NCBI GenBank assembly: GCA_018907035.1
Contig: JACCIC010000135.1
Coordinates: forward strand, 1,109,001 to 1,173,000
Source: Sycobia sp. Sy_11
Taxonomy: Eukaryota; Arthropoda; Insecta; Hymenoptera; Epichrysomallidae
Reading direction: 5' to 3'
DNA: 64,000 bases
The notes under the pieces are model-generated. The model had not been told where the DNA came from, made no database searches, and saw only the letters and a list, made by a program, of their open reading frames with translations. Below, piece after piece: positions 11,798 to 23,400 of the stretch. Both the position numbers and the translations under genes were made by a program. Positions within the stretch are counted from its first letter, which is position 1; each line of letters begins with the position of its first letter.

Positions 11798-13100
11798 CGA
11801 GGTTAGGCAATTAAGTAATACCACCGATTTTATTTCTCGGCCTGTGGTAATACTGCGATCCTGTAACTGCACCACCGTAATAGTAGATCCCTACTCTCTC
11901 GATTGGATCTTGACGGCCCTTGTATGATCATTTCTTCGTCAGCTATTTAGTATTTTGTAACAACGTACGAGTAGTGCATGTCCCGAAAATGGAACAGAGA
12001 AATTTAGAACAACAGTGCGCGATAAAATTTTGGGCGAAACTCGACGAAACCGCAACAGAAACTTAAAAAAAGTGCTTAAAGTGTATGGTTTTGGTGCTCT
12101 GAATCGTCGCCAGGTACTTCGATGGCAGGCCGATTTTAAAAAAGTTTATGAGAGCGTCCAAGAGGAGGTGCGGAGCGGAAGGCCAATTTAAGTGTAAACC
12201 GATAGAAATACGCAACGCGTCCGCGTCCTTGTTCGTCAAGACCGGCGACTAACCATACAAATGTTGGCTAATGAGTTGAATATTAGCCGTAAAACCGTTA
12301 GAAAGATTTTAACCGAAGATTTCACCATGAAAAAGCTGTGCGCGAAGATGGTACCGAAGAACCTTTCAGATGAGCAAAAAGTCTCAGAAATCAATATCGC
12401 TCAAGATTGTCTTGAGCAAATTGGAAGTGATTCTACTCGTCTCGATCGAATTATTACTAGTGATGAAAGTTCGTTCTTTCAGTTTGACCCCGAAAATAGA
12501 GGCAAGGCCAACAGTAGCTGTCTCCTGGAGTGCCAAGGCCAAAGAAAGAGAGAATGATCAAGTCCAAAGTGAAAACAATGTTCATTTGCTTCTTTCACAG
12601 CAAAAGGGTGGTTCACAAAGCGTTTGTATCACTTGGACGAACCGTGAGTCAAGTATTCTATTGTAAAATGTGGTCGAAAAATTATGAAAAAGGTTGTTCC
12701 AAATACGACCATAAATCGCAAAAACTTGAGTTCTGCATCACTACAATTCTTCCGTCACATTGCATTCAGTATCTCTCAGTTTTTGACGTCGAAAGACATC
12801 GCAATGTTACCACAACCGCCCTATTGACCGGACATGTCACCCTGCGATTTTTTTCTATTCCCCCATTTGAGAAAAATTCGTCAAAGGTCGACATTTTGAC
12901 TCCGTTGAAGAAATCCAAGAATCTGTGCCGAGAGTCTCACAAGTAATGTTCCAGACTTGTAACGAAAATGGGAAATCTCGCTGAAATGTGTGTATAGATG
13001 CGGGAGGGGACTAATTTGAAGTAGGTCGCAGCGACGTAGGTTAATTTTTAAAGATACTCGATTCTTGAATTTTGTCGCATTACTTAATTGTCTGATCTCG
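11798..13100 (+). mobile_element. mariner element with both terminal repeats, dead transposase
   Basis: Imperfect terminal inverted repeats of about 30 bp bound the element: CGAGGTTAGGCAATTAAGTA at 11798, and its inverse, reading CGAGATCAGACAATTAAGTA, ending at 13100. Both are flanked by TA. The transposase starts at 11989 (MEQRNLEQQCAIKFWAKL) and includes LTIQMLANELNISRKTVRK and ILTEDFTMKKLCAKMVPKN. ITSDESSFFQFDPEN carries the first catalytic Asp. A stop near 12190 and several frameshifts break it, and the second Asp region is unrecognisable. Length of about 1.3 kb is normal for mariner. Confidence 0.82.
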
Positions 13101-13104
13101 TATA

Positions 13105-13640
13105 TATAGGAAAAGTTATATGTAAATATTAATATTCGTGTAGTTCCATTTTTAATAGATTTTGCTGTACCGTCCTATGTCTGTGAGCCAATCAGAGCTC
13201 AGAGAAATGTCTCATCACCTGCGAGCGAGAAAAAAGAGATCAAACGAAGGGAAACGAGGCGAAGTCGAGCAAACATGGTAAAGACTAGTAGTTGTTATTT
13301 TTCCTGTCCATTGTCAACGCTCGCGTAATGACAACAGTTATAACGTGTGCAAACGGTGACCGACGGACCGAAGACATTCTTACTAATAGAAAAAGCAAGT
13401 GATTGGAAGATTACTACCCAGAAGAAAAAAAAAAGTCAAAGAGATCTTAACTAGTGAAAATCGATGGAATTTCTTCTCTTCTCTTCTCCATTTTTCTTTT
13501 CGCTGAGACTTTTGGTTTCTATCTGTACGATTGTTTTTGGTGCTTCCCACAGACGGAGAGTAGACATAGTAACATCAGTAGAAGTCATAGTAGCATCACT
13601 ACTAGTTTGTAAAGGACACCTTCACCATATATCAGTGTCT
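13105..13640. other. moderately GC-rich stretch with CCAAT motif, no gene assigned
   Basis: Around 13190 is AGCCAATCAGAGCTC, a good CCAAT-box match, followed by about 250 bp of mixed composition. It could be an LTR or promoter remnant. No ORF with recognisable content follows; the frame from 13464 runs into a mariner fragment read backwards. Confidence 0.3.
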
Positions 13641-13760
13641 TATTATGAAGACATGGTTACATATCCTTTATTCGAAATATTATCAATCGGAAGCTGTAAC
13701 TTTTTTCCATCGTTCTGGCAATTTATGAATTCGGAACCAAAGAAACTTCTCGTCTTTTAA
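13640..13760 (-). mobile_element. mariner transposase C-terminal fragment
   Basis: Read on the minus strand it resembles the mariner C-terminus (W.KVI.S.G.YF) and closely matches the 3' end of the mariner at 41233-41330, sharing ACATGGTTACATA and a TCAATTTMTGAATTC-like segment. Only about 120 bp survive. Confidence 0.5.
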
Positions 13761-14885
13761 AGGACAAATAAAAGATATAACTCTAAGACGAAATTCTAGA
13801 TAAGATATCCTGCGATTATTCATATCGTACAATGCATGTGCATTGATAAGTAAATCAATTGAGTGAAAAAAATGTTCCTATACCATTTCATTGATTTTCT
13901 GATTGTTGCAGTCGAGGATAATTGTTTATCAACGCCATTTACCCGTCTTCTTATTGTAATAGATGATGCAAGATGGTTTTATTATAGCCTCACGAGTTCG
14001 ATACTATCTCTTTCCAGTCTCGTATAATCCATATTCGTGTACTGAAGTAATCATATGTAATCCTTTTTTACGTTGCCATTTTATTAGCATATATAAATAA
14101 TTATGGCAAACTTGTACCTATCCATTATTAGGGCGATTTTCCAACTTTGGTAATTCTTTGTATTCTTTCTCATGGTAACACATACTCGTGTCTTTTTTCA
14201 TGTAAGAATTCAACCCAAATAAGTGAAACCTACCAATTGTCAGTATGAACAATATGACCTTCGTAAAAATGTAGCTTCTGTAAATGAACACCATTATCTC
14301 CTTAAATATCTAAATCAAAACGTTCATATTCTGTACTTTCATCGCTATATATATGATGAATTCTAAGATAAATCTAATTTCACAGTCAACCGTTTCAATG
14401 ATTTTTATACTGAATTTAGGCCGCTTTAGGGATAATTATTGTTTTCAAACTAACCACTGCTTCCATCGTAGAAGACTTTCATAAATGCATAATTTTTTCC
14501 TGAATCAAAAGTATTTAAGAGCTTCATTTTTAAAGCATCTATAACAGATTTCAATTTCTTTGGAGGTTATGAGCCTAGTTTTCCATTGTCTTCAAAATAT
14601 ACGAAATGGAGAATCTTTGAAATCTGACCACAAATTCGTGTTCAGCGACCCCTACAACCTACTGGTATCAAGTTTTCATACAATTTCACACAATAACTGA
14701 ATTTTTTACATTGTGCTATACCGTACACCGCCTGAATGCGCCATTGGCGCGCACCTTTGACTTGCACATATATACTCTCGATTTAGTTTTATCTAGGATA
14801 TCATGGAACACTTTTATATGCAAGAAACCGATATTTGTTTTTACTAAATTTCCAGCGGTCTACAGGTTAATATTTCTTTTTATGT
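13761..14885. other. no gene recognised
   Basis: Intronic, AT-rich. Some stretches might be very old mariner sequence continuing from 13760, but no catalytic motif was recognised. Confidence 0.4.
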
Positions 14886-14886
14886 T

Positions 14887-15072
14887 AATTAACGTAGCTC
14901 TATTTAGGCTTTCAAATACCGGTGCTAATCAGCATCAGAAGTCTACGATGTGTTTGTAAACAAATTAATACAGTGGTGCTTGTATCAATCGACCGAGACC
15001 GGAATTTGAATTCGGATCACAAAGTTACTAGTCCTTCACTCAACAATCGACCTATCGTAGGTCTCAGGTTAA
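14887..15072 (-). repeat. tRNA-like SINE, minus-strand copy
   Basis: Read on the minus strand: CCTACGAT start, GAAGGACTAGTAACTT, GATCCGAATTCAAATTCCGG (box B-like), ATTGATACAAGCACC, TTGTTTACAAACACATCGTA, and the tail AAGCCTAAATAGAGC. The same order occurs at 21841-22035 and 45327-45512, which defines a family. The internal promoter-like element supports RNA polymerase III origin. Confidence 0.65.
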
Positions 15073-15387
15073 TACTTCTGAAGCAAAGAGAAGAACGTTT
15101 CTTGAAAAGTTTTCAAATTTTAGACTCTGTTTCTTAAATACTTCTTACATGTCCATCTTTCTTTTTAGATCGACGTAGAATATTCGTACGTAAAATCATT
15201 TTAAGAATATATTGAAACAGCTTGTGTTTTCCAAAGTGCTTTCTTAAGCTTTCGGTTTTCATTTCCGTAATTTTTCAGATACACATGTAATACACATAAG
15301 CTTATATTATTACAGAAGAGACAAAAGAGTTTCTGTATCACAAATATAACATGCTTTTATTCATTCATTCTTTAATTGAAACAAAAT
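15073..15387. other. no gene recognised
   Basis: AT-rich intron sequence between the SINE and the 15.4-kb DNA transposon. Confidence 0.4.
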
Positions 15388-16429
15388 TATACAGGGTATC
15401 CCATTTTAATCATCCCACGCGAATCACTCTGAAAATACGAACTTTAGACAAATAAGTTTTAAATAAAATTTATGCGATTTCAAGTGGGACTCCTAATAGT
15501 GACCTTCACCATGACCTTTACCATGATATTCAAGGTCATTTGAAGGTCAAGACAGTTTTTTCAATTGAAAGCCCCTACTTTTCACTACGGCAGTGGAAAG
15601 AGAGAAAAATTTTACGCAACCAAATCCTGCACACCTACTACACTGTCCTCTTTAAAGCTATTTTTGCGCCTGTTTTGTTTAAGATTATCTCGTTCAGCTC
15701 GACTCACTAATCGGTTAATAGTTTGTCTATCTGGATGTCGAACGCTCGGATATTTTTCTGCAGTTCTGTAATCTTGACACTCGCCAATAACTTTAATTAT
15801 ATTAACTACTTCCTGTAACGTGTAATCAGGTATAACAGAAAAAAATCTTAACACAACAGATAAAATAAAATTGTAAAAGACCAAATTGTTGGATTAAAAC
15901 TTCTTTCACCAGGAGCATTAATAAAAAAAATTAATTCCATTTACCTTATCTAGAAGAATGATGCAAATGGGAAGCTGAAACTGGTGAGAATTAAGCAGCT
16001 GCAACGTTTTTTCTTGAACTGTTCTTTCTTTAACTGGACTGGATCATCTCCTGCACTAAACTGAACAAGATCATAAACGTGTAATTTTTCGCATTCTTTA
16101 ACTTCAGCACGAAAACAAAGATTTTTGTTAATAATTGTTACATTGACCTTAACACGACTTCCACCTCGAGCACAAAGTGAAAATCGTAATCCGTTGTATA
16201 ATTTTTTACTCTTTACCTGTGATGTCAAAAGTAGGATTTTCCGTTTGAAAAAAAACCTACTTGATCTTCAAATGATCTGGAAAGTCATGGTCATGATCAT
16301 GGTCATGGTCAAGGTCACCACTGGAAATTCCCCTTGAAACGCTATAACTTTTATTGCAAACTTATTTTTATAAAGTTCATAATTTCAGAGTGATTTGCGT
16401 GGGGCGATCAAATTGGGAAACCCTGTATA
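15388..16429 (-). mobile_element. DNA transposon with about 55-bp imperfect TIRs and DUF4817-like ORF
   Basis: The left end reads ATACAGGGTATCCCATTTTA and then CCCACGCGAATCACTCTGAA. The right end, inverted, reads ATACAGGGTTTCCCAATTTG and then CCCACGCAAATCACTCTGAA. Inside on the minus strand, 15640-15884 encodes YTLQEVVNIIKVIGECQDYR, then YPSVRHPDRQTINRLVSR. This has the pattern of the DUF4817 helix-turn-helix found at the N-terminus of many insect transposon proteins. A second minus ORF at 15950-16228 is unrecognised. At 1.04 kb the element is probably internally deleted. Both subterminal regions carry AAGGTCA-type motifs. Confidence 0.65.
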
Positions 16430-16461
16430 TTTATTTTAAGTTTACATTTACGATCAATCAA

Positions 16462-16510
<49 letters not shown>

Positions 16511-17747
16511 GGGGACAACTAAATAATTTATTAGTACTTTTTTAAAAATATTATCTTGGTTTCTGTTATGACAAACGTTTTAGTACAATCACAAAATACA
16601 TAATACGGACGAAATACTTATTTTTAATTTGTTATATTTATAGCTTAACATAATTATACATTTTACATAATAAACTGTTTTAAATTATTGTAAGCTGTCT
16701 TGTATAAATATGATGCAAATCATCGTATTATTACACTAGTCACTGATTCGACGTTCGAACAATTTCCAATAACCTCGGAGTATTTTTCAATATTGTTTCA
16801 TAAAAAAATATTATCGCTTCTTTTGAAATAGCTATTTCTTCTGAACAATCTGTGATTTAATCGGAAGTAATATATTTTTTAAAAAGAATTTCTTGAGAAA
16901 AATTGGCCAAAACAAATTTTTCAAAAATGCAATTATTGAGTTTTTTAAATGTTCATTATTTACCGATCTTCTGTAATTTTAAAATTGTATACAACTATTT
17001 TTCAGAGTAAATTATGAATTTAAAATAGACTTTGGCAGTATTATTTACTTTACAGTTATACTTTGATGATATGAATTCTGCAAAAGGCAAATTAAAAAAA
17101 AATTATAAAAAAATAATTTTATGGTCAAATTTGATTCGATAAATTTTCTTTCGGAAAAGATTTTTCTCGTAATTCATTTTTGAACAAATTAAAATTTTAA
17201 TTAAAATTATTTTGGTAAAATTTAGCTGTCTCACTTTTTAATGATCTCATTAAGAATGTTATAGCACACATTTTCCAATATGTAACGTATTTTAGAACAA
17301 CTTGTTAACAACAAGCTCATCAATCTTGCAGGAATCGAGGAAAAAATTAAAAAACTCTTACCTCCAATTTTTTTTAAATCCGTATATTTCTATTTGATAG
17401 AATAGTCGTTACAAACGTTATCACGAAAATTAATACATATAGTATTTTCATCGTGAAACACTCGAAAAAGCTTTATAAATTATGAGAAGCGAAGTTTGGA
17501 CGATGTTTTGGTATGATACTTATAAGCAGACGACTACAAAACGCTAAATAGTATTGAAAAAACTCTGATCAGAATTCAATTTGTCAGAAAAAAGTAAAAA
17601 AAGAAAATTCGATAGAAAAGATCTCGAATGAATTTTTAGTAATTTTAATATTTAGTAATAATATTTAGTAATTTTTAATCTGGTGTAACTTTAAAACAGA
17701 ATTGAAATATTTTTGTAATAAATTGGATAGACGACTATACAGAATTC

Positions 17748-17811
<64 letters not shown>

Positions 17812-18040
17812 GTATGCTTCAAATTATTGCGACAAGCACGTATACTCGTGCAAGTACAATAAATGCAACGGAGCATGGAAAAAACCAATTTGAATGATTT
17901 GAAAATTATCTTATAAGATTTCATAATATAATACCGTATATGTGCAGATGCATTGGTTGTGATAAGAAAGAAAGAGAGAGAGAGATATAGCAAACGCAAG
18001 TGAGCGAGCGCGGAACTGCTTGAATGTACTCTTGCCCTCC
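16430..18040. other. AT-rich intron, no gene recognised
   Basis: Includes (TA)n at 16470-16506 and 17750-17808. Otherwise AT-rich sequence without coding character or recognisable repeats. Confidence 0.5.
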
Positions 18041-18127
<87 letters not shown>

Positions 18128-18150
18128 CTCTCTCTCTCTATCTCTATCTC
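18041..18150. repeat. (CT)n microsatellite with C10 interruption
   Basis: CT repeat from about 18041 with a C run near 18075-18086. It ends in CTATCTCTATCTCTCGCGC, then TTTCTCCTTATGAGCCACTG. Its end plus flank recur inverted at 21632-21703. Long Arg-Glu or Ser-Leu reading frames here are artefacts. Confidence 0.9.
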
Positions 18151-18175
18151 TCGCGCTTTCTCCTTATGAGCCACT

Positions 18176-18620
18176 GATACGGACTTCGCAAGAACCGAAG
18201 ATATTACACAATAGGCAATAATGTGCAGTGTGGCGCGTTAAGACGGAAACAGCCGCAAAGTGTGAATTGCTTCTCTCATGATGTTCAATTGAGTCTCTGT
18301 AGTTACAAAATCTCTATGTGGCTGGAGCCTTGAGTCCAGCTTAATGAGCGATACCTATTGGCATTACAATAACGCAGAATAAGTACTGGGACACATGATG
18401 CGCGGGATCTCAACTGAATAAATTTAATGGCACGGTATGGACTTATATTTAATGGATAGGCACGCATAATGCTTTGTGAAAATCTTATACGTGGTTTTCA
18501 GTAAATTATAAATTTAATAGCAGTAACCATTGTAATTAAGAATTTTATTATGTGGCGCCCAAACAGACATAACAGTGCGATTTCAGTGATAACTAATTCG
18601 TGCTCTGGCTCAGCCCCTGT
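18176..18620 (+). mobile_element. possible LTR end with primer-binding site
   Basis: At 18551 the plus strand reads TGTGGCGCCCAAACAGACAT, close to a tRNA-Lys-type primer-binding site just inside a 5' LTR. A GAATAAA signal lies at 18417. The upstream 300 bp (from about 18221, TGTGCAGTGTGGCGCG) would be the LTR. No gag follows in readable form. This is a weak but specific signature of an LTR retrotransposon remnant. Confidence 0.4.
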
Positions 18621-20632
18621 CGATATCTGCTCAATTTACAATCAGTTTCTTTTCATTGTTACGAAATGCATATTTATTATTTCAAATTTGCATAAGCGCG
18701 GCTTCAGCTCAACTTGCTTCGTTGAGTGACTATGCCCTTGATCGACTATCCCAAGACACTATTATGCGGACGAGAGACCCCCCTCATGAAGACAGATTCT
18801 AGGCTGCTAGAAAAATTGAAATGGTATAAAATTGGTAATAAAAGTATCAAACTTTTCTACAAAATTGTATGGTTTTTCGCGAAATCTGTACATAGAAAGT
18901 AAATTTGTGTCCTATATGTAAGCAACCATATCATCCTTGGTGCACTGACAAAAACAAAAATGTTCCCTGCATACTGTGCTGTGTAATGGACTTACTGCAA
19001 ACGTGCACCATAGTTTTACCATGAAATGCATACGAGGGTTGCTATTTATATTTGAAACCTTGGCGTACCAAGTATTTGCAGGCGCCATCTGATGTGACCA
19101 ATTGAAAGTTTGACCTTTTTAATCATAACCATCTTCAAACCGTTTTGTCAATTTTCTAACGATCCGTCTCCTCTCTTCTTGCATAATATTTATATTTTTA
19201 ATTAGTAGGGTTCTATGAAGATGGAGGATCGTGTCGGGATGGATCAATAACTCTTGATCGGAAATTCTTTTTTATATTAATAAGAATAATAATATGTTTT
19301 ATTATTTATTATTTATTACAGTAATTATTCGTTAACAACAAATAAAAACTATAATTAATAAAAATTTCTCTAGAGATTCGAAGACTCGGAGACTCTATAA
19401 CAAATAAGAGAAAGAAACAATAATGTATTATTTCGTAAATTAAACGGTAATATATTATATTGATGTCCACGTCTTTTGTCGCGCCTTAATTCCTTAATCC
19501 TATGATCGAGTTATTTTCGTGGTAATTTTATGTAATTTTGAGGGGCTCCTCGTCAATAATATAAAATTATTAATTTTTAAATATATCAGGAACGCCTAAT
19601 CTTATTTTAAAATTGTTACAGGGTTTTAGTAAATACAATTTCTTATATATTTTGCCGATGAATTGTATTTTATTCAACGTGTTTCGCTACAACTTATTTC
19701 TGAGGTACGGTGTGCCTTTTGCTGTAATTCTTTAATTACACGGATTTCCCTATTCTAAATGATGAATCGATGATTTAATATAATTCTTCGTTGGTCTGGA
19801 TGTATTAATTCGAGGAGCGCATTGTCATTAATGCACTTTTTAATTTTATCTCTGACAAAAAAGCACCTTTTCTCAGAGATAAAATCTGACTTTTTTAATC
19901 TTGTCCGCTTATATAATTCTGGGTGTGTTGACTCTATTGGAAAATAACGCACTTTTATACGAATGAAAAGTACGTTATTTGATTCTAATTTATAATTTTA
20001 TTCATTTCTATTGTTTGTTTATTTGTTCTGTTGACCATTGTTAATATCTACATAAATATTATTAATAATATTCTTATTCCATTTATTTCACTTCTATTTA
20101 TACGCGTTATTTAATTATTAAATTATATAGAAGTATTTACTTGCCTGATATGATTCGCGGACGCGCTTATATCTAAGACGAACGACGCAGACTCGGACGT
20201 ACCCAGGCTCGATCCGTAGACACGGTTATATCTAAAGCCGACGCGACTACACGATGTGTATGTGGAGCTGACGTATCCAGCTCACAATTGCCGCGGGTAA
20301 TGACGCATATCTGGACGCATCCATGCTTGGACGTCAGGGAAACCACGGGAGTAGCGAGGCTGGCATACAAGTCAGATAATTCTTGCTATAAACCGTCTGA
20401 ACAAACCCCGAATCCACGATCGGTAGTCTCAGAAGCATCTAACGACCAGCACGCGTAGGAAAGACAGACTGCCAGACTGCCTTGAGTTTCTCCGTGCGCT
20501 CGTTTATAAGCTCTCTCGAGCGGCAGCGGCTCGACGTAACGACGATCCATGGTGATCTCCTCGACGACCCTTGCGAGCTCCTTGTCAGCGACATCGGTAT
20601 TACTGGCCTTGCGGCGTTGTGGTTCATCGCAA
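18621..20632. other. mixed intron sequence; mariner-like end near 19030; no intact gene
   Basis: Near 19030 the sequence ACGAGGGTTGCTATTTATAT resembles the outer end of a mariner, followed by about 150 bp like a mariner 5' leader. 19250-20150 is AT-rich. 20150-20630 is GC-rich and carries a minus-strand frame (20386-20632, including RRYVEPLPLERAYKRAHGET) with coding-like composition that I cannot assign. Confidence 0.35.
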
Positions 20633-20684
20633 TACATACATACATACATACATACATACATACATACATACATACATACATACA
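20633..20684. repeat. (ATAC)n microsatellite
   Basis: Thirteen tandem ATAC units, ending where the R1-clade copy begins. An (ACAY)n-type tract of this kind is a known insertion target for some R1-clade elements. Confidence 0.95.
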
Positions 20685-21622
20685 CCAGTGTGGAGTTTTG
20701 TTGCTTTCTCCCATCTGGCGCCTCCCCAGGTTGCGGATAGGGGATGGCTCGCTATAATTTGTAGAGGGCACTGAGGAAATAAAATACTCAGGGCGGACAT
20801 AAAAAGCTAATAGAACGAAGCGCAGCAGAAGCGATGGTTTCCACTCCTAAAACCATAGGTGGCAAAAGGACGAAAGAACCACCATTGGGCTCAAGGAGAC
20901 CACTAGAGTCGGTCGGAGTACCTACAGGCAAATCTGAAGCCAAAGAAAATCAATGGCAGACCATCAAGCGTAAGAAGCCCAAAGGCAAAGATAAAGAATT
21001 ATCTAGTACACGCAGGCTTAATGGACGAAATAGGCCTAACTCCATTTTGATTAAGGCCAATGAACGAGTTACATACACGGAGGTACTGCGACAAATAAAG
21101 AATGACCCGGAGTTACCTCATGTCAAGAATGAGGTTAACAGGATACGTAGAAATGCAAGCGGTGCCCTTGTACTTCAGTTAGAATGGGCAGCCAAAGTTG
21201 CACATGAGTTGGCTCGCATTGTTGAAACTAAGGTTGGCCATAGCGCATCCACTTCGGTCCTGAGTAATCTCATTACATTGGAGATTAAAGATATAGATGA
21301 GGTCACTTCAAAGGATGAAGTATTAGAGGCTCTGAGCACACACCTCGAGCTAAAGGAGACTAACCTACTAATTGCTCGTTCCTTGCGGCAAGCTTATGGG
21401 GGTACTCAGACGGCGGTGGTGTCTGTACCATATAGCCACGCAGCTGACATACTACGTGTAGGGCATGTTCGAATCGGATGGGTCAGCTGCAGAGTTCGAA
21501 AAAAAACAGAAATAAAGCGCTGCTTCAGGTGTTGGCAGATTGGCCATTTAGCGTCCGTGTGCTCGGGCCCTGACAGAACTAAACTTTGCAGGCACTGCGG
21601 TGGAAAAGACCATTTCAGCTAA
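20685..21622 (+). mobile_element. R1-clade non-LTR retrotransposon, 5' region and ORF1, 3'-truncated
   Basis: Starts right at the (ATAC)n tract with a GC-rich leader (CTCCCCAGGTTGCGGATAGG). ORF1 (Gag-like RNA-binding protein) reads from 20834 for 262 codons. It includes a basic region (TIKRKKPKGKDKE), a central domain (VNRIRRNASGALVLQLEWAA) and two CCHC knuckles (CFRCWQIGHLASVC, then CRHCGGKDHF). It ends abruptly at 21622 where a GAGCCAC-(GA)n segment begins. It is nearly identical in protein to the minus-strand ORF1 at 52.2-53.2 kb, and here the frame is intact through the five-G run near 21398. ORF2 is absent. Confidence 0.82.
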
Positions 21623-21631
21623 GAGCCACAT

Positions 21632-21668
21632 CAGTGGCTCATAAGGAGAAAGTGCGAGAGATAGAGAT

Positions 21669-21701
<33 letters not shown>

Positions 21702-21703
21702 AA
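21632..21703. repeat. (GA)n with flank, inverted copy of 18118-18175
   Basis: CAGTGGCTCATAAGGAGAAA is followed by GAGAGATAGAGATAGAG and (GA)n. This is the reverse complement of the 18.1-kb segment including its flank, with one mismatch in the first 25 bases. Confidence 0.75.
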
Positions 21704-21840
21704 GATTCGTAATATAATGTCATCTGTCTGTCATTTAACGAATAATAACAAATACTAACACTATACAAAAACATTTCATGTCTTTTTTCTGTATTAAATA
21801 CATTAATTAACTTTTTAAATTGCTAACTATATTAAAGTTA

Positions 21841-22035
21841 TGAGGCCTACGATGGCTCGATGGCTAGAGCGAAAGACTAGTAACTTATTGATCTAAGTTC
21901 AAATTCCGGTCTCGATCGATTGATACAGGCACCGTTGTAATAATTTACATGTGCTTTGTTTACAAACAGATCGTAAACCTCCGTTGCTAAATAGCACTGA
22001 TATTTGGAAGCATAAATAGAGCGATGTTGAATAAC
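21841..22035 (+). repeat. tRNA-like SINE, plus-strand copy
   Basis: The most complete copy: GAGGCCTACGATGGCTCGAT (A-box-like), GACTAGTAACTTATTGATC, AAGTTCAAATTCCGGTCTCG (box B-like), ATTGATACAGGCACC, TTGTTTACAAACAGATCGTA, and the tail AAGCATAAATAGAGCG. It has no ORF and no terminal inverted repeats. Length of about 195 bp fits a SINE. Confidence 0.7.
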
Positions 22036-22111
22036 AAAAAATAAAAAATTGAATCATGAATATTTATATAATTATGCACGGCTTGGGTAGTTTTTATGCT
22101 ATCACCAATCA

Positions 22112-22151
22112 AAAACCTATATTCGTGTTATTTTGCACGAATATAGGTTTT
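22112..22151. repeat. perfect hairpin, 16-bp stem, 8-nt loop
   Basis: AAAACCTATATTCGTG (22112-22127) and its exact reverse complement (22136-22151) are separated by TTATTTTG. No gene lies next to it. It may be a foldback TE end. Confidence 0.8.
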
Positions 22152-22239
22152 ATTATTATTAAGTTTTATTCTTTCCCATAGCAAAGAATAAAACGAGTTA
22201 AGTGTTCAAAAACACTTGAAATATTGATTGCTAAAAACG

Positions 22240-23400
22240 GACATATTAGAATAATTGTATAACTAGACCATATGTTTCACGAATATCATACTTGTTCCTA
22301 TCTTTAAAACCTAGGATAACTAATCTAGCCTTAAAAGTGATTTTACCGTCATTTGATACCTTCTTCTATCAATGAAACTATTTCTGCTTAAATTGTTTGC
22401 TTCCACGCTTTGTTTTCCTGAAAATAGATTGCTTCTCTATATGTTTGCGTATCTCCATTTATTTTTACTAACAGCATATGATATCTAACAGCTAATTATT
22501 GCTATAACGCATTTGATTCTAATGAGAATAACGCATCTACACTAGGTTTCTTATGTTTACTCCTAGTAATTCTAATCTGATTATTTTCGATTTGTCTAAA
22601 CTAACTTTCTAAATCTAGATCATTTTCATTATTGATTAATCAGAAATTTAACCTCTCTGTTTGACCAATAGAATTCTAAAATACAGGATATGTGAAAATA
22701 ATTTATAATAAAATAGGATTTATGAAAACACCTCTCGACAAGAATTGTTTATTTTCTTCCGCTACATAAAGGTTCTAATCAGTTGAAGAGTAACCGTTTA
22801 AAAATGCCCCGATTCTTATAATTCCGAATTTAGTTTCTACGCCTCTTTATTTTCTATGGACCGCTCCATTTATTAGCATCTATCTTGAGCGTAGTCAATG
22901 AGTGTTTGGAAAGAATATTAAAATCTATAGATTTATCAGGTTATGGTTATATATGTAAAGAGCTCATTTAGCAGTTAGATCTCAGCTGTTTGCAGGTACA
23001 CCTGTATTAAATATGACTGGTCCCATCTTATTGGTAATAGTGCAATTAAATTGCTCCGCTATTCTGATGTGTTAAGGAGTATTTGGACAGGCTAATTTCA
23101 AGCTTACGCAACAGTACTACTGTTTCAACATCAGTTCATTCAATGCATCCGGCACACATGAGAATTCATACTTTTTCGTACGTACCTAGTAGTATATTTG
23201 TAATACTTCTAATTAAATCTTCTGAAGCTTCATTTATATTCCTCATAATATAAATAACGGCAGCTTTACTAAAGTCATCTATGATAACTAAACTGAATTT
23301 AAAGCTTTTCCAAAGTGATATTAGACTAATTTATCCCACTGTATCAACAAGAATAACTTCTATCTTGTAGATAGGAGGTAATCTAATACTTTTACTTAAA
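22240..23400 (-). pseudogene. copia-type integrase region, heavily decayed
   Basis: The minus strand from 23380 downward reads IYKIEVILVDTVG, a stop, then KSFKFSLVIIDDFSKAAVIY, then RNINEASEDLIRSITN. This is the catalytic-core start of a Ty1/copia integrase (D..GP.....KYF..IIDDFS). Below about 23150 coding similarity fades among stops. Distinct from, and older than, the copia copy at 26.3-29.0 kb. Confidence 0.55.

Noticed and set aside
18024..18221. Ser-Leu and Arg-Glu-rich ORFs in CT/GA tracts (also 33.9 and 37.5 kb)
   Set aside because: Low-complexity translation of a microsatellite on both strands.
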